From: Pseudomonadota bacterium
GTDB lineage: Bacteria > Pseudomonadota > Gammaproteobacteria > Burkholderiales > Burkholderiaceae_C
Assembly: GCA_021799355.1 (NCBI GenBank)
Contig: JAJZAQ010000013.1
Location: forward strand, 1-62,699
Direction of reading: 5' to 3'
Length of the DNA: 62,699 bases
Position 1 is the first letter of the stretch. Every line of letters starts with the position of its first letter. The notes under the pieces were generated by a model. That model did not search any database. It worked only from the letters and a program-made list of their open reading frames with translations, and had not been told where the DNA came from. Of this stretch, positions 19,297 to 29,928 are shown piece after piece. A program made the translations under genes and the position numbers.

Positions 19297-20096
19297 ACGG
19301 CGCCTTGCCGCTGGACATCCGGCTGATGCAGGCCACGTCGCGGGCGCTGCTGTGGCTGGTGGCCGCCGGCGCGGTGGTGGCCGCCGGGCACTGGCTGATG
19401 CAGCGCAGCTGGTGGGACATCCGCGCCGTGCGACTGCAGGGCGATCTGCAGCGCATCAGCCCGGTGACGGTGCGCGCCGAGGCGCTGCCGCAGCTCAAGG
19501 GCAACTTCCTCACCATCAACCTGGCACAAGCGCAGCGGGTATTCGAGCAGCTGCCGTGGGTGCGCAGCGCCGTGGTGCAGCGGCTGTGGCCGATGCAGCT
19601 GGCGGTGACGCTGCAGGTGCAGCAGCCGGTGGCGGTGTGGCACGAGCCGGGCAGCGCCACGCAACTGCTCAACCCGCAGGGACAGGCGTTCACCGCCAAT
19701 CTGGGCGAAGTCCAGGGGTTGGGACTGCCGCAGCTCAGCGGCCCGGCCGGCAGCGGCGCGCAGGTATTGCAGATGTACCAGAGCCTGCAGCCGGTGCTGC
19801 ACGGCTTCGGCCAGAGTCTGGCCGCGCTGACGCTGGGCAGCGGTGGCAACTGGACGTTGCAGACGCAGACCGGGCTGCGCGTCGATTTGGGAAGCGCGCC
19901 GGCAAGCCCGGCGACGCGGCAGCGGCTCAAGCAGTTTTTCGACCTCATGCCGCAGCTGCAAGCGCGTTACGGCCGCACGATCGACAGCGCCGATCTGCGC
20001 TACCCCAACGGCTTTGCCGTGCATCTGCAAGGCGTGGATCTGCCCGGAATGAACAAGACCGCGAAACCGCAGCAAGTCGCAGGGAAGGATGGTTGA
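19293..20096 (+). CDS. ftsQ: Cell division protein FtsQ
   Basis: A 267-residue bitopic protein with a ~25-residue cytoplasmic part, one membrane helix (about 24-43, '[18 protein letters not shown]'), a POTRA domain ('[20 protein letters not shown]') and a beta domain ('[19 protein letters not shown]', '[12 protein letters not shown]'). It links FtsL/FtsB to the divisome. ATG 19293 overlaps the ddl stop and removes a spurious N-terminal extension from 19209. Confidence 0.92.
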   Translation: MNGALPLDIRLMQATSRALLWLVAAGAVVAAGHWLMQRSWWDIRAVRLQGDLQRISPVTVRAEALPQLKGNFLTINLAQAQRVFEQLPWVRSAVVQRLWPMQLAVTLQVQQPVAVWHEPGSATQLLNPQGQAFTANLGEVQGLGLPQLSGPAGSGAQVLQMYQSLQPVLHGFGQSLAALTLGSGGNWTLQTQTGLRVDLGSAPASPATRQRLKQFFDLMPQLQARYGRTIDSADLRYPNGFAVHLQGVDLPGMNKTAKPQQVAGKDG

Positions 20097-20097
20097 C

Positions 20098-21342
20098 ATG
20101 GCCAAGGACTACAAGGATCTGGTGGTGGCGCTGGACATCGGCACGTCCAAGGTGCTGGTGGTGGTGGCGGAAATGCTCGCCGACCGCGACAACCCCGCAG
20201 CCGGCTTCAAGATCGTCGGCATGGGGCAGGCGACCACGGCGGGCATGCGCCGCGGCGTGGTCGTCGACATCGAGGCCACGGTGCAGTCGATTCAGGCGGC
20301 GCTCAAAGAGGCCGAGCTGATGGCCGACTGCAAGATCACCCATGTGGTCACCGGCATCACCGGCAGCCACATCCGCGGGCAGAACTCGCACGGCATGGTG
20401 GCGATCAAGGACCGCGAGGTCACGCAGGCCGACGTCAACCGCGTGATCGAAACCGCCAAGGCGGTGAACATCCCCGCCGACCAGCGGCTGCTGCTGGTCG
20501 AGCCGCAGGAATTCATCATCGACGGCCAGGAGGTCAAAGAGCCGGTGGGCATGAGTGGGGTGCGGCTGGAAGTGAACGTGCACATCGTCACCGGGGCGCA
20601 GACCGCGGCGGAGAACGTCATCAAATGCGTGCGCCGCTGTGGGCTGGAGGTGGAGCAGCTGGTGCTGCACCCGCTGGCCTCCAGCCACGCCGTGCTCACC
20701 GACGACGAAAAGGAACTCGGCGTGGCCGTGGTCGACGTCGGCGCCGGCGTCACCGACATCGCCATCTACACCGGCGGCGCCATCCGCCACACCGCCATCA
20801 TTCCGGTGGCGGGCGAACTCATCACCAGCGACATCGCCATGGCGCTGCGCACCCCCACGCGCGACGCCGAGGACATCAAGATCGAGCACGGCATCGCCAA
20901 GCAGGTGCTGGCCAACCCGGAGGAAACGCTGGAAGTCCCGGGGCTGGGCGACCGCGGGCCGCGCATGCTGTCGCGCCAGGTGCTCGCCAGCGTCATCGAG
21001 CCGCGTGCCGAGGAAATTTTCGCCCTGGCGCAGCAGGTCATCCGCGACTCGCGTTACGAGGACGTGCTGTCCTCCGGCGTGGTGTTGTGCGGCGGCTCGG
21101 CGCAGATGCCGGGCATGGTCGAGCTGGCCGAGGACATTTTTCTCAAGCCGGTGCGCGTGGGCGTGCCGGGTTACAGCGGGCCGCTGGCCGACATGGTGCG
21201 CAACCCGCGCATGGCCACGGTCATGGGCCTGCTCACCGAGGCGCTGCACCAGCGGCAGCGCGGGGCGCGGCTGGCGCAAAAAAGCAGCACGGTCAAAGGC
21301 TCTTTCAGCCGGCTGAAAGAGTGGTTCGCAGGGAATTTTTGA
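20098..21342 (+). CDS. ftsA: Cell division protein FtsA
   Basis: A 414-residue actin-fold ATPase that tethers FtsZ to the membrane. It has 'LVVALDIGTSKVLVVVAEM' near the start, the SHS2 1C domain with 'HVVTGITGSHIRGQNS', phosphate-2 'AVVDVGAGVTDIAIY', and a C-terminal amphipathic helix 'SFSRLKEWFAGNF'. I prefer ATG 20098 ('MAKDYKDLVV'), one base after the ftsQ stop and 9 bases after AGGGAAGG; ATG 20089 would overlap ftsQ and add three residues. Confidence 0.95.
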   Translation: MAKDYKDLVVALDIGTSKVLVVVAEMLADRDNPAAGFKIVGMGQATTAGMRRGVVVDIEATVQSIQAALKEAELMADCKITHVVTGITGSHIRGQNSHGMVAIKDREVTQADVNRVIETAKAVNIPADQRLLLVEPQEFIIDGQEVKEPVGMSGVRLEVNVHIVTGAQTAAENVIKCVRRCGLEVEQLVLHPLASSHAVLTDDEKELGVAVVDVGAGVTDIAIYTGGAIRHTAIIPVAGELITSDIAMALRTPTRDAEDIKIEHGIAKQVLANPEETLEVPGLGDRGPRMLSRQVLASVIEPRAEEIFALAQQVIRDSRYEDVLSSGVVLCGGSAQMPGMVELAEDIFLKPVRVGVPGYSGPLADMVRNPRMATVMGLLTEALHQRQRGARLAQKSSTVKGSFSRLKEWFAGNF

Positions 21343-21441
21343 GGTTCTGCGCCGCAGCCGCCGGGTGGTCCGGCAGGCGCGGCACAGGCAGTGTCCGGCA
21401 GGCATCGGGTACGCCAGCCGGTTTTTCAACGGAGGTGTGAC

Positions 21442-22626
21442 ATGCGTTTTGAAATGATCGAGAGCGACGCGCACAGCGCGTTCAACCAGGGGACCAACAT
21501 CAAGGTGATCGGCGTGGGCGGCGGCGGTGGCAACGCCGTCGAGCACATGATCGCTTCGGGGGTCAAAGGCGTGGAATTCATCTGCGCCAATACCGATGCG
21601 CAGGCGCTCAAATCGTCGAGCGCGCACCACTTTCTGCAGCTGGGCAAGACCGGGCTGGGCGCGGGCGGCAAGCCGCAGGTCGGGCGCGAAGCCGCCGATC
21701 AGGCCCGGTCACAGATCCGCGACGTGCTCGAAGGCGCGCACATGCTGTTCATCACCGCCGGCATGGGCGGCGGCACCGGCACCGGCGCGGCGCCGGTGAT
21801 CGCCAAGATCGCTCGCGAAATGGGCATTCTCACCGTCGCCGTGGTCACGCGGCCGTTCGAGTTCGAAGGCTCCAAGCGCATGGCCAACGCCGAGCAGGGG
21901 CTGGCCGAGCTGGAAGCCAACGTCGATTCGCTCATCGTCGTGCTCAACGAAAAACTGCTCGAAGTGTATGGCGACGACATCAGCCAGAAAGAGGCGTTTG
22001 CCAAGGCCAACGACGTGCTGAAAAACGCCACCGGCGGCATTGCCGAAATCATCAATGTCCCGGGGCTGATCAACGCCGACTTCGAGGACGTCAAGAGCGT
22101 GATGGGCGAGCCGGGCAAGGCGATGATGGGCACCGCGGTGGCCAGCGGCCCCGACCGCGCGCGGCTGGCGGCCGAGCAGGCGGTGGTCTGCCCGCTGCTC
22201 GACGGCGTCGATCTGTCGGGCGCCAAGGGCGTGCTGGTGAACATCACCGCCGACGATTCGCTGCGCCTGGGCGAGACGCGCGAGGCGATGAACGCCATCC
22301 GCGCCTATGCCTCGCCGGACGCCAACATCATCTTCGGCACGGTCAACGACCCGAGCATGGGCGACTCGCTGCGCGTGACGGTGCTGGCCACCGGCCTGAG
22401 CGGCAAGGCGCAAAAGGCTGCGCCGGAGCTGACGGTCATCCGCACCGGCACCGACAACGTGCCGCTGGCAGCAGCGGGTTACGCCGCAGCCGCCGCCGAT
22501 CCGCACCAGATCCCGGCGATCTGGCGCAGTGGCCGCGGCGCGCCGTCGGCGCACGTCAGCGCGCTGATGCAAAGCGGCATGGACGAGATGGAAATTCCCG
22601 CCTTTTTGCGCAAGCAGGCCGACTGA
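21442..22626 (+). CDS. ftsZ: Cell division protein FtsZ
   Basis: A 394-residue tubulin-like GTPase that forms the Z ring. N-terminal 'IKVIGVGGGGGNAVEHMI', the GTP signature 'AGMGGGTGTGAAP' and the T7 loop 'LINADFEDVKSVM' are intact. The C-terminal tail 'MEIPAFLRKQAD' is the conserved peptide that binds FtsA and ZapD. A very clear ribosome site GGAGGTG precedes ATG 21442, consistent with high expression. Unlike the rest of the cluster it has a 99-base spacer from ftsA. A terminator follows. Confidence 0.97.
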   Translation: MRFEMIESDAHSAFNQGTNIKVIGVGGGGGNAVEHMIASGVKGVEFICANTDAQALKSSSAHHFLQLGKTGLGAGGKPQVGREAADQARSQIRDVLEGAHMLFITAGMGGGTGTGAAPVIAKIAREMGILTVAVVTRPFEFEGSKRMANAEQGLAELEANVDSLIVVLNEKLLEVYGDDISQKEAFAKANDVLKNATGGIAEIINVPGLINADFEDVKSVMGEPGKAMMGTAVASGPDRARLAAEQAVVCPLLDGVDLSGAKGVLVNITADDSLRLGETREAMNAIRAYASPDANIIFGTVNDPSMGDSLRVTVLATGLSGKAQKAAPELTVIRTGTDNVPLAAAGYAAAAADPHQIPAIWRSGRGAPSAHVSALMQSGMDEMEIPAFLRKQAD

Positions 22627-22774
22627 GCGGTGCCCGGCGCCCGGCCGCCGGCCCGTTCAGCGCCCGGAGTGACCCGGCTTCGCGCGCAGCGCCCGCGCGG
22701 CATCTGCCCCTGCGGCGACAGATCACCTCCCTGTCGCCCGCCGGGCGCAGCTGCCTGCGGGCGCCGGCGGTCGG

Positions 22775-22803
22775 CACGCGCCTGCAGCGGGCGCGTGTTT
22801 TTT
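22775..22803 (+). terminator. Intrinsic terminator after ftsZ, end of the dcw operon
   Basis: CACGCGCC (22775-22782) pairs with GGCGCGTG (22790-22797) around a 7-base loop, followed by six T. It separates ftsZ from lpxC, so lpxC needs its own promoter between 22804 and 22852, where I see only a weak TTGATC candidate. Confidence 0.85.
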
Positions 22804-22852
22804 CTAGAATGCATTGATCCATGTAATCGAAACCATCTGGTCGATAAAAATC

Positions 22853-23779
22853 ATGCTGGCGCAGCGCACCATCCAATCCGTCAACCGTGCCGTGGGGGTG
22901 GGGCTGCACAGCAGCGAACGGGTGGAACTCACGCTGCGGCCGGCGCCGCCGGATACCGGCATCGTCTTCACCCGCACCGATCTGCCCGAGCCGGTGGACA
23001 TCCGCCTCAGCCCCGAGGCGGTGGTCGATACCCGCATGGCGACCACGCTGGGCCGAGGCGACGTGAAAATCCATACCGTCGAGCACCTGCTATCGGCATG
23101 TTCGGGGCTTGGCATCGACAACCTGTACATCGACGTCACCGCCGAGGAAATTCCCATCCTCGACGGTTCGGCGTCGAGCTTCGTCTACCTGCTGCAGTCC
23201 GCCGGCATCGCGCTGCAGAACGCGCCCAAACGCTTCATCCGCGTGCGCAAGCCGGTGGAAGTGCGCCTGGGGCAAGGGCGTGACCTGAAGTGGGCGCGGC
23301 TGGAGCCTTACGACGGTTTCAAGCTGAGTTTCGACATCGATTTCGACCACCCCGCAGTCGATCAGACGGCGCAGTCCACGGTGTTCGAACTGGGGCGCGA
23401 CTCCTACGTCAGGGACATCGCGCGCGCGCGCACCTTCGGCTTCGTGCGCGACGTGGAAATGCTGCGCAGCAACGGTCTGGCGCTGGGCGGCAGCATGGAA
23501 AACGCCATCGTCATGGACGAATACCGCGTGCTCAACCAGGAAGGGCTGCGCTTCGACGACGAGTTCGTCAAACACAAAACCCTCGACGCCATCGGCGATC
23601 TGTACGTGGCCGGCAAACCGCTGATCGGCGCCTACAGCGCGTTCCGCAGCGGCCACGCGGTGAACAACCTGCTGCTGCGCGAACTGTTCGCCGACCAGAG
23701 CGCGTATGACATCGTCAGCTTTGCTGACGCCCAGCAGGCGCCCGCAGGCTTTCGCGCCATTCCGACCTTTGCCTTCTGA
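22853..23779 (+). CDS. lpxC: UDP-3-O-acyl-N-acetylglucosamine deacetylase LpxC
   Basis: A 308-residue zinc enzyme catalysing the committed step of lipid A synthesis. Zinc/catalytic motifs are '[16 protein letters not shown]', '[16 protein letters not shown]', '[16 protein letters not shown]' and '[14 protein letters not shown]'. I start at ATG 22853 ('[10 protein letters not shown]'), the conserved family N-terminus; an upstream in-frame start at 22814 would add 13 unconserved residues. The gene is convergent with dciA, with only 26 bases between them. Confidence 0.95.
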   Translation: MLAQRTIQSVNRAVGVGLHSSERVELTLRPAPPDTGIVFTRTDLPEPVDIRLSPEAVVDTRMATTLGRGDVKIHTVEHLLSACSGLGIDNLYIDVTAEEIPILDGSASSFVYLLQSAGIALQNAPKRFIRVRKPVEVRLGQGRDLKWARLEPYDGFKLSFDIDFDHPAVDQTAQSTVFELGRDSYVRDIARARTFGFVRDVEMLRSNGLALGGSMENAIVMDEYRVLNQEGLRFDDEFVKHKTLDAIGDLYVAGKPLIGAYSAFRSGHAVNNLLLRELFADQSAYDIVSFADAQQAPAGFRAIPTFAF

Positions 23780-23805
23780 GCGGAGCGGCCGTGCCGCAGC
23801 AGGGT

Positions 23806-24234
23806 TCAGCGCTGCCGCGCCAGCAGCGCGCGCAGCCTGGCGGCCACGGGCTGCGGACAGGGTGTGGCCGCCACGGCCGGCGGCACGGAGGGCGCCACCA
23901 CGGCGCGCGGCTGCACGCGGATGCGGATGTCGCGCAGCGCGAAGCCATGCTGCTGCAGATGCTGCAGCAATAGCGGCTTGAACTGACTGAGCTTGGCCGC
24001 CACCGCGCTGGAACTGGCCGTCAGGCTCCACACGCCGTCGTGCCAGCGCCCGGGCTGTACCCCGGTGCGCAGCGGCGCGGGCAGCAGCGCGCTGCAGGCA
24101 TCCCACATCTGCCGCGACAGCAGCGCGGCGTCGCGCAGCGTGGCAATCGGCTGGGTGATCTGCGCCCAGGCCGCCAGCGGTCCGGCGCCGCGTTGCAGCC
24201 GCGGCGGTGTGGCGTGTGACGGAGGATGGGGCAT
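23806..24234 (-). CDS. dciA: DUF721 / DciA-like replicative helicase loader
   Basis: A ~142-residue protein resembling DUF721/DciA, the ancestral loader of the DnaB helicase in bacteria without DnaC. The DUF721 core is visible: 'CSALLPAPLRTGVQPGRWHDGVWSL' (cut here for length), then 'SSAVAAKLSQFKPLLLQHL' and 'IRIRVQP'. In many proteobacteria dciA lies between lpxC and secA, as here, which strongly supports the call. Start at ATG 24234 is provisional: no ribosome site is visible, and an in-frame ATG at 24300 would add 22 basic residues. It is divergent from secA. Confidence 0.75.
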   Translation of the reverse strand: MPHPPSHATPPRLQRGAGPLAAWAQITQPIATLRDAALLSRQMWDACSALLPAPLRTGVQPGRWHDGVWSLTASSSAVAAKLSQFKPLLLQHLQQHGFALRDIRIRVQPRAVVAPSVPPAVAATPCPQPVAARLRALLARQR

Positions 24235-24299
24235 GGCGGGTGCAGGCGGAGGCTGACGGCCCGCATTGTGCCACCGTGCCCGGCGGCGAACCGGCCGCA

Positions 24300-24305
24300 T
24301 ACAAT
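24300..24305 (+). promoter_or_regulatory. Candidate -10 box for secA
   Basis: TACAAT (5 of 6 matches to TATAAT) lies 88 bases before the secA start. No good -35 is found at 16-18 bases, so this is tentative. Confidence 0.3.
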
Positions 24306-24392
24306 GAAATGTTCTGAACGTCTTTGCGGTTTGCGCTGCAGCAGGCGTTCGCCTCAGACACTTGACACAGCGGGCCGTGGGTCCGCACTCCC

Positions 24393-27179
24393 ATGCCAGT
24401 CAAATTCCTCACCTCCTTGTTCGGCAGCCGCAATGAACGCCTGTTGCGCCAGTACCGGCGCATCGTCGAGCGGATCAACGCGCTGGAGCCGCAATTCGAA
24501 ACACTCAGCGACGAGGAACTGCGCGGCAAGACTGCCGAATTCCGCCAGCAGATCGCCAACGGCCGCAGCCTCGACGACCTGCTGCCCGAAGCCTTCGCCG
24601 TGGTGCGCGAAGGCGGCAAGCGCGCGCTCAAGATGCGCCATTTCGACGTGCAGCTCATCGGCGGCATCGCGCTGCACCAGGGCAAGATCGCCGAAATGCG
24701 CACCGGCGAGGGCAAGACGCTGGTGGGTACGCTGCCGGTGTACCTCAACGCGCTGTCGGGCAAGGGCGTGCACGTGGTCACGGTCAACGACTACCTGGCG
24801 CGGCGCGACGCCGAGTGGATGAGCCGGCTGTACAACTTTCTCGGCCTGACGGTGGGCATCAACCTGCCGAACATGACCAAGGCGGAAAAACAGGCCGCCT
24901 ATGCCGCCGACGTCACCTACGGCACCAACAACGAATACGGCTTCGACTACCTGCGCGACAACATGGTGTACGAGCCGGGCGAGCGGGTGCAGCGCGGCCT
25001 GAACTACGCGCTGATCGACGAGGTGGACTCCATTCTCATCGACGAGGCGCGCACCCCGCTGATCATCTCCGGCCAGGCCGACGACAACACCGAGCTGTAC
25101 CGCAGGATGAACGCCATCGTGCCGCGGCTGGAGCGGCAGATCGGCGAGGAAGACCCGGTCACCGGCAAGGGCGTGGAAAAACCCGGCGACTTCACCGTGG
25201 ACGAAAAAGCGCACCAGGTGTTTCTCACCGAGCGCGGGCACGAAAAGGCCGAGGCCATCCTTGCCGAAATGGGGCTGATTCCGCCGGGCACGACGCTGTA
25301 CGACCCGGCCAACATCCTGCTGATGCACCATGTGTACGCCGCGCTGCGCGCGCATCACCTCTACCACCGCGACCAGCACTACGTGGTGCAGAACGGTGAG
25401 GTCATCATCGTCGACGAATTCACCGGCCGCATCATGGCCGGGCGGCGCTGGAGCGACGGCCTGCACCAGGCTGTCGAGGCCAAGGAGGGAGTGGAGATCC
25501 AGAGCGAAAACCAGACGCTGGCGTCGATCACCTTCCAGAATTACTTCCGCATGTACGCCAAACTCGGCGGCATGACCGGCACGGCCGATACCGAGGCGTT
25601 CGAGTTCCAGGACATCTACAAACTCGAAACCGTGGTCATCCCGACCAACAAGCCCATCCGCCGCAAGGATCTGCAGGACAAGGTCTACAAGACCGCGCAG
25701 GAGCGCGACAAGGCGGTGGTCGAGGACATCCGCGACTGTCACCAGCGCGGCCAGCCGGTGCTCGTGGGCACGACGTCGATCGAAAACAGCGAAAAACTCT
25801 CCCGCCTGCTGCACGCGCAAAAGCTGCCGCACCAGGTGCTCAACGCCAAGCAGCACGCGCGCGAGGCGGAAATCGTCGCCCAGGCCGGGCGGCCGGGGAT
25901 GATCACCATCGCCACCAATATGGCCGGCCGCGGCACCGACATCGTGCTCGGCGGCAATGTGGACAAACAGTGCGAAATCATCGAGGCCGATCCGAACCTG
26001 TCGGACGAAGAAAAGGCGGCCAGGGTGAAAAAGCTGCGCGACGAGTGGCAGTCGCTGCACGACCAGGTGATCGCCGCCGGCGGGCTGCACATCATCGGCA
26101 CCGAGCGGCACGAAAGCCGCCGCATCGACAACCAGCTGCGTGGCCGCTCCGGCCGCCAGGGCGACCCCGGGTCGACGCGCTTTTATCTGTCGCTCGACGA
26201 CCCGCTGATGCGCATTTTCGCCGGCGAGCGCGTCAAGGCGATCATGGAACGGCTGAGAATGCCCGAGGGCGAGGCGATCGAGGCCGGCATGGTCACGCGC
26301 TCGATCGAGTCGGCGCAGCGCAAGGTCGAGGCGCGCAACTTCGACATCCGCAAGCAACTGCTCGAATACGACGACGTCGCCAACGAGCAGCGCAAAATCA
26401 TCTACGCCGAGCGCAACGAACTGCTCGACGCCGCTGACGTCAGCGAGCGCATCACCGCGCTGCGTCAGGGTGCGTTCACCGACCTGGTGCGCACCTACGT
26501 GCCCGAGCAGAGCATGGAAGAGCAGTGGGACATCCCGGCGCTGGAAAAAGTGCTGCGCGACGAGTGGCAGATCGACCTGCCGCTCAAACAGTGGCTGGAG
26601 TCCGACGACAATATGACCGACGAGGACGTGCTCGAACGCGTGCTGCAGGCCGCCGACGCCGCCTACGAGGCCAAGGTGGCGCTGGTCGGGCGGGAGAATT
26701 TCGCCCAGTTCGAGCGTGTCGTGCTGCTGCAGACGCTGGATCAGCAATGGCGCGAGCATCTGTCCGCGCTGGACCATCTGCGCCAGGGCATCCATCTGCG
26801 CGGCTATGCGCAAAAACAGCCCAAGCAGGAATACAAGCGCGAGGCCTTCGAGCTGTTCGGCATGATGCTCGACACCGTCAAGACCGAAGTCACCCGCGTG
26901 CTCATGACGGTGCAGGTACAAAGCCCCGAGCAGGCCGAACGGGCCGCCGAGACCATGGAGCAGCAGGCGCAGCGCCTGCACATCAACCTGCAGCACGCCG
27001 AAGCCGCCCCGGGAATCTCCACCCTGGACACCGCCGATGCCGCGCTGGCGGCGATGGCCGTGGCCAGCGGCGGCGGCGCCGCTGCGGGCGCAGGCGCCTA
27101 TCCCAAAGTCGGCCGCAACGATCCCTGCCCCTGCGGCAGCGGCAAAAAATACAAGCACTGCCACGGCAAGCTGACCTAG
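24393..27179 (+). CDS. secA: Preprotein translocase ATPase SecA
   Basis: A 928-residue motor that drives Sec-dependent export through SecYEG. Walker A is '[11 protein letters not shown]', the DEAD-like motif '[20 protein letters not shown]', motif VI '[14 protein letters not shown]', and '[15 protein letters not shown]' are present. The C-terminal zinc/SecB-binding tail '[17 protein letters not shown]' is complete. The start at 24393 gives the typical '[20 protein letters not shown]'. I see no secM-like leader gene upstream. Confidence 0.97.
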   Translation: MPVKFLTSLFGSRNERLLRQYRRIVERINALEPQFETLSDEELRGKTAEFRQQIANGRSLDDLLPEAFAVVREGGKRALKMRHFDVQLIGGIALHQGKIAEMRTGEGKTLVGTLPVYLNALSGKGVHVVTVNDYLARRDAEWMSRLYNFLGLTVGINLPNMTKAEKQAAYAADVTYGTNNEYGFDYLRDNMVYEPGERVQRGLNYALIDEVDSILIDEARTPLIISGQADDNTELYRRMNAIVPRLERQIGEEDPVTGKGVEKPGDFTVDEKAHQVFLTERGHEKAEAILAEMGLIPPGTTLYDPANILLMHHVYAALRAHHLYHRDQHYVVQNGEVIIVDEFTGRIMAGRRWSDGLHQAVEAKEGVEIQSENQTLASITFQNYFRMYAKLGGMTGTADTEAFEFQDIYKLETVVIPTNKPIRRKDLQDKVYKTAQERDKAVVEDIRDCHQRGQPVLVGTTSIENSEKLSRLLHAQKLPHQVLNAKQHAREAEIVAQAGRPGMITIATNMAGRGTDIVLGGNVDKQCEIIEADPNLSDEEKAARVKKLRDEWQSLHDQVIAAGGLHIIGTERHESRRIDNQLRGRSGRQGDPGSTRFYLSLDDPLMRIFAGERVKAIMERLRMPEGEAIEAGMVTRSIESAQRKVEARNFDIRKQLLEYDDVANEQRKIIYAERNELLDAADVSERITALRQGAFTDLVRTYVPEQSMEEQWDIPALEKVLRDEWQIDLPLKQWLESDDNMTDEDVLERVLQAADAAYEAKVALVGRENFAQFERVVLLQTLDQQWREHLSALDHLRQGIHLRGYAQKQPKQEYKREAFELFGMMLDTVKTEVTRVLMTVQVQSPEQAERAAETMEQQAQRLHINLQHAEAAPGISTLDTADAALAAMAVASGGGAAAGAGAYPKVGRNDPCPCGSGKKYKHCHGKLT

Positions 27180-27245
27180 CCTGCTTGCGCCGCGGCGCCT
27201 GCGCGGCGGCAGTTGGATTGAACCCTCGAACCCAGGAGTGTTGTC

Positions 27246-28481
27246 ATGGCCGTGAATCTGCCAAGCCCCGACCCGGCGTCGCTGCACGCGGTACAGGGGG
27301 TGCTGCTCGGTGTGGCCGAGGCGGGCATTCGCAAGCCCGGGCGCAAAGACCTCACCGTGATCCAGATCGCCCCCGGCGCCAGCGCCGCGGGAGTGTTCAC
27401 GCAAAACCGCTTTTGCGCTGCGCCGGTGCAGGTCTGCCGGCAGCATTTGCAGCGCACCGGCGGGGCGGACATCCGCGCGCTGGTGGTCAACACCGGCTGC
27501 GCCAACGCCGGCACCGGGGCGCAGGGGCTGGCCGATGCGCAGCAGACCTGCATCGAACTCGCCGGGCTGCTCGGTGTCGATCCGGCGCAGGTGCTGCCGT
27601 TTTCCACCGGGGTGATCCTCGAACCGCTGCCCATGCCGCGGCTGCTCGCCGGCCTGCCTGCGGCCATCGGCGCGGCGCGCAGCGACGGCTGGGCGCTGGC
27701 GGCGCAGGCCATCATGACCACCGACACCGTGCCCAAGGCGGCGAGCCTGCAGGTGGACATCGACGGCGTGCGCATCACGCTCACCGGCATGAGCAAAGGC
27801 GCGGGGATGATCCGCCCGAACATGGCCACCATGCTCGGTTTCATCGCCACCGATGCGGCGGTGGCGCCGGCGGTGCTGCAGCACCTCACCCAGGCCGCGG
27901 CCGACGCCTCGTTCAACAGCATCACCGTCGACGGCGACACCTCGACCAACGACTCGCTGGTCGTCGTCGCCACCGGCAAGGCGGCGCTGCCGGCGATCAC
28001 CGACGCGGCCAGCCCCGCGGCGCAGGCGCTGCAGGCGGCGCTGACGCAACTCGCGCAGCAACTGGCGCAGGCCATCGTGCGCGACGGCGAGGGCGCGACC
28101 AAGTTCATCACCCTCACCGTCGAGGGCGCGCGCAGCCGGGACGAGGCGCGGCAGGTGGCCTACGCCGTGGCGCATTCACCCCTGGTGAAGACGGCGTTTT
28201 TCGCCAGCGACCCCAACCTCGGCCGCATTCTCGCCGCCGTCGGTTACGCCGGGGTGGACGACCTGGACGTGGGCGGTGTCGATCTGTACCTGGACGACGT
28301 GCACGTGGCCACGCGCGGCGGCCGCCACCCGGCGTACCGCGAGGAAGACGGACAGCGGGTGATGCGCCAGGCCGAAATCACCGTGCGTATCGTCCTCGGC
28401 CGGGGAACCGCGGCGGCGACGGTGTGGACCTGTGACCTGTCGCACGACTACGTTTCGATCAACGCCGATTACCGCTCCTGA
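27246..28481 (+). CDS. argJ: Bifunctional glutamate N-acetyltransferase/ornithine acetyltransferase
   Basis: A 411-residue enzyme that recycles the acetyl group in arginine synthesis (transfers acetyl from N-acetylornithine to glutamate). It is made as a precursor that cuts itself before the nucleophilic threonine. The cleavage site lies in '[12 protein letters not shown]', between A194 and T195. Other family features are '[14 protein letters not shown]', '[13 protein letters not shown]' and '[14 protein letters not shown]'. CCAGGAG precedes the ATG. It lies 66 bases after secA. argH of the same pathway is elsewhere in this window. Confidence 0.95.
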   Translation: MAVNLPSPDPASLHAVQGVLLGVAEAGIRKPGRKDLTVIQIAPGASAAGVFTQNRFCAAPVQVCRQHLQRTGGADIRALVVNTGCANAGTGAQGLADAQQTCIELAGLLGVDPAQVLPFSTGVILEPLPMPRLLAGLPAAIGAARSDGWALAAQAIMTTDTVPKAASLQVDIDGVRITLTGMSKGAGMIRPNMATMLGFIATDAAVAPAVLQHLTQAAADASFNSITVDGDTSTNDSLVVVATGKAALPAITDAASPAAQALQAALTQLAQQLAQAIVRDGEGATKFITLTVEGARSRDEARQVAYAVAHSPLVKTAFFASDPNLGRILAAVGYAGVDDLDVGGVDLYLDDVHVATRGGRHPAYREEDGQRVMRQAEITVRIVLGRGTAAATVWTCDLSHDYVSINADYRS

Positions 28482-28489
28482 GTCCGCGC

Positions 28490-29428
28490 ATGCCTGCTGC
28501 CCGCAAACCCCGCACCCCCGCTGCGCAGCCCGCCGCAGCGGCTGCCGCCCCGCTGGACGCCACCGCGCAACTCGCGCTGCTGCTGCAGCGCGCCAACGGC
28601 CTGATCGACCGTCTCGAAGCCCTGCTGCCCGCCCCTGCAACACCGCCCGACTGGGATGCCGCGGTGGCCTTTCGCTGGCTCAGTCGCGGCGGGCGCAAAC
28701 AGCTCGTGCCGGTGCGCCAGCTGTCGCCGATCACTTACGCCGACCTCATCGGCATCGACGAGCAGCGGCGCAAGGTCGAACGCAACACCCGGCAATTCGT
28801 CCAGGGCAGGCCGGCGAACAATGTGCTCATCACCGGCGCGCGTGGCACCGGCAAATCATCGCTGGTCAAAGCCAGCCTGAACCAGTTTGCCCGCCAGGGC
28901 CTGCGGCTGATCGAGGTCGACAAGGCCGATCTGATCGACCTGCCCGAACTCACCGAGCTGCTGTCCACCCGGCGCGAACGCTTCATCGTGTTTGCCGACG
29001 ATCTGTCGTTCGAGGAAGGTGAGCCGGGGTACAAGGCGCTCAAATCGGTGCTCGACGGCTCGATCGCCGCCTGCGCCGACAACGTGCTGATCTACGCCAC
29101 GTCCAACCGCCGCCATCTGCTGCCCGAATACCTGGAAGAAAACCTGAGCTACAAACACCTGGACAATGGCGAAATCCACCCCGGCGAAGTGGTCGAAGAA
29201 AAAATTTCGCTGTCCGAGCGGTTCGGCCTGTGGGTGAGTTTCTACCCCTACAGTCAGGACGACTATCTGCGCATCACCGCGCACTGGCTGGCGGCGTTCG
29301 GCGTGCCCGACCGCCAGAGGGACAAGGCGTTGCAGCAGGCACTGGTGTGGGCGCTGGAACGCGGATCACGCTCCGGGCGGGTGGCGTGGCAGTTCGCCCG
29401 CGACTTTGCCGGACGCGGCGCGAAATGA
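28490..29428 (+). CDS. DUF815-family AAA+ ATPase
   Basis: A 312-residue predicted ATPase of unknown role. Walker A 'GARGTGKSS' begins at residue 116; Walker B-like 'FIVFADDLSFEEGE', sensor-like 'LIYATSNRRHLLPEYLEEN' and 'ERFGLWVSFYPYSQDDYL' are the typical DUF815 blocks. The first ~50 residues are Ala/Pro-rich and probably disordered. It starts 8 bases after argJ and its stop overlaps the Nudix gene (ATGA). Confidence 0.88.
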   Translation: MPAARKPRTPAAQPAAAAAAPLDATAQLALLLQRANGLIDRLEALLPAPATPPDWDAAVAFRWLSRGGRKQLVPVRQLSPITYADLIGIDEQRRKVERNTRQFVQGRPANNVLITGARGTGKSSLVKASLNQFARQGLRLIEVDKADLIDLPELTELLSTRRERFIVFADDLSFEEGEPGYKALKSVLDGSIAACADNVLIYATSNRRHLLPEYLEENLSYKHLDNGEIHPGEVVEEKISLSERFGLWVSFYPYSQDDYLRITAHWLAAFGVPDRQRDKALQQALVWALERGSRSGRVAWQFARDFAGRGAK

Positions 29429-29928
29429 GCGCGGCGCGGCAGCCGGTGGCGGTGGCCGTGGGGCTGATGCTGCGCCCGGACGGCAGTTTTCTGCTCGCCA
29501 GCCGCCCCCCGGGCAAGCCGTATGCCGGGTATTGGGAATTTCCCGGCGGCAAAATCGAACCCGGAGAATCGCTGCTGCACGCCTTGGCGCGCGAGTTCGA
29601 CGAGGAGCTCGGCGTGACGGTCCGCGCCGCGCACTATTGGCGCAGCCTGCGCGTGGACTATCCGCACGCCCTGGTCGATTTGCAGTTCTGCCGCATCACC
29701 GCCTGGGACGGCCAGCCGCGCGGCCGCGAAGGACAGGAGCTGTCCTGGCAGACCCTGCCGGTGCGTGTCGGCCCCATCCTGCCTGGCGCCTTGCCGGTGC
29801 TCGACTGGCTGGCGCAGCAGCGCGGCGCAGCCGGCGCCCCGGGTCAATGCGCCGACGGCGGTGACGGTGGCTCGTCGCCGGACGCGGCGTCGTCTGCGTC
29901 CAGCGGCGGCGTGGCCGGCACGCGGTAG
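29425..29928 (+). CDS. mutT: Nudix hydrolase, MutT-like
   Basis: A 167-residue Nudix protein, probably cleaning 8-oxo-dGTP or related nucleotides. The full Nudix box, GX5EX7REUXEEXGU, is seen as '[20 protein letters not shown]' followed by LGV. '[14 protein letters not shown]' and '[20 protein letters not shown]' fit MutT proper. Its last ~28 codons form a Gly/Ser/Ala tail that lies antisense to the yacG 3' end (85-base convergent overlap). The gene is co-translated with the DUF815 ATPase. Confidence 0.87.
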   Translation: MSAARQPVAVAVGLMLRPDGSFLLASRPPGKPYAGYWEFPGGKIEPGESLLHALAREFDEELGVTVRAAHYWRSLRVDYPHALVDLQFCRITAWDGQPRGREGQELSWQTLPVRVGPILPGALPVLDWLAQQRGAAGAPGQCADGGDGGSSPDAASSASSGGVAGTR

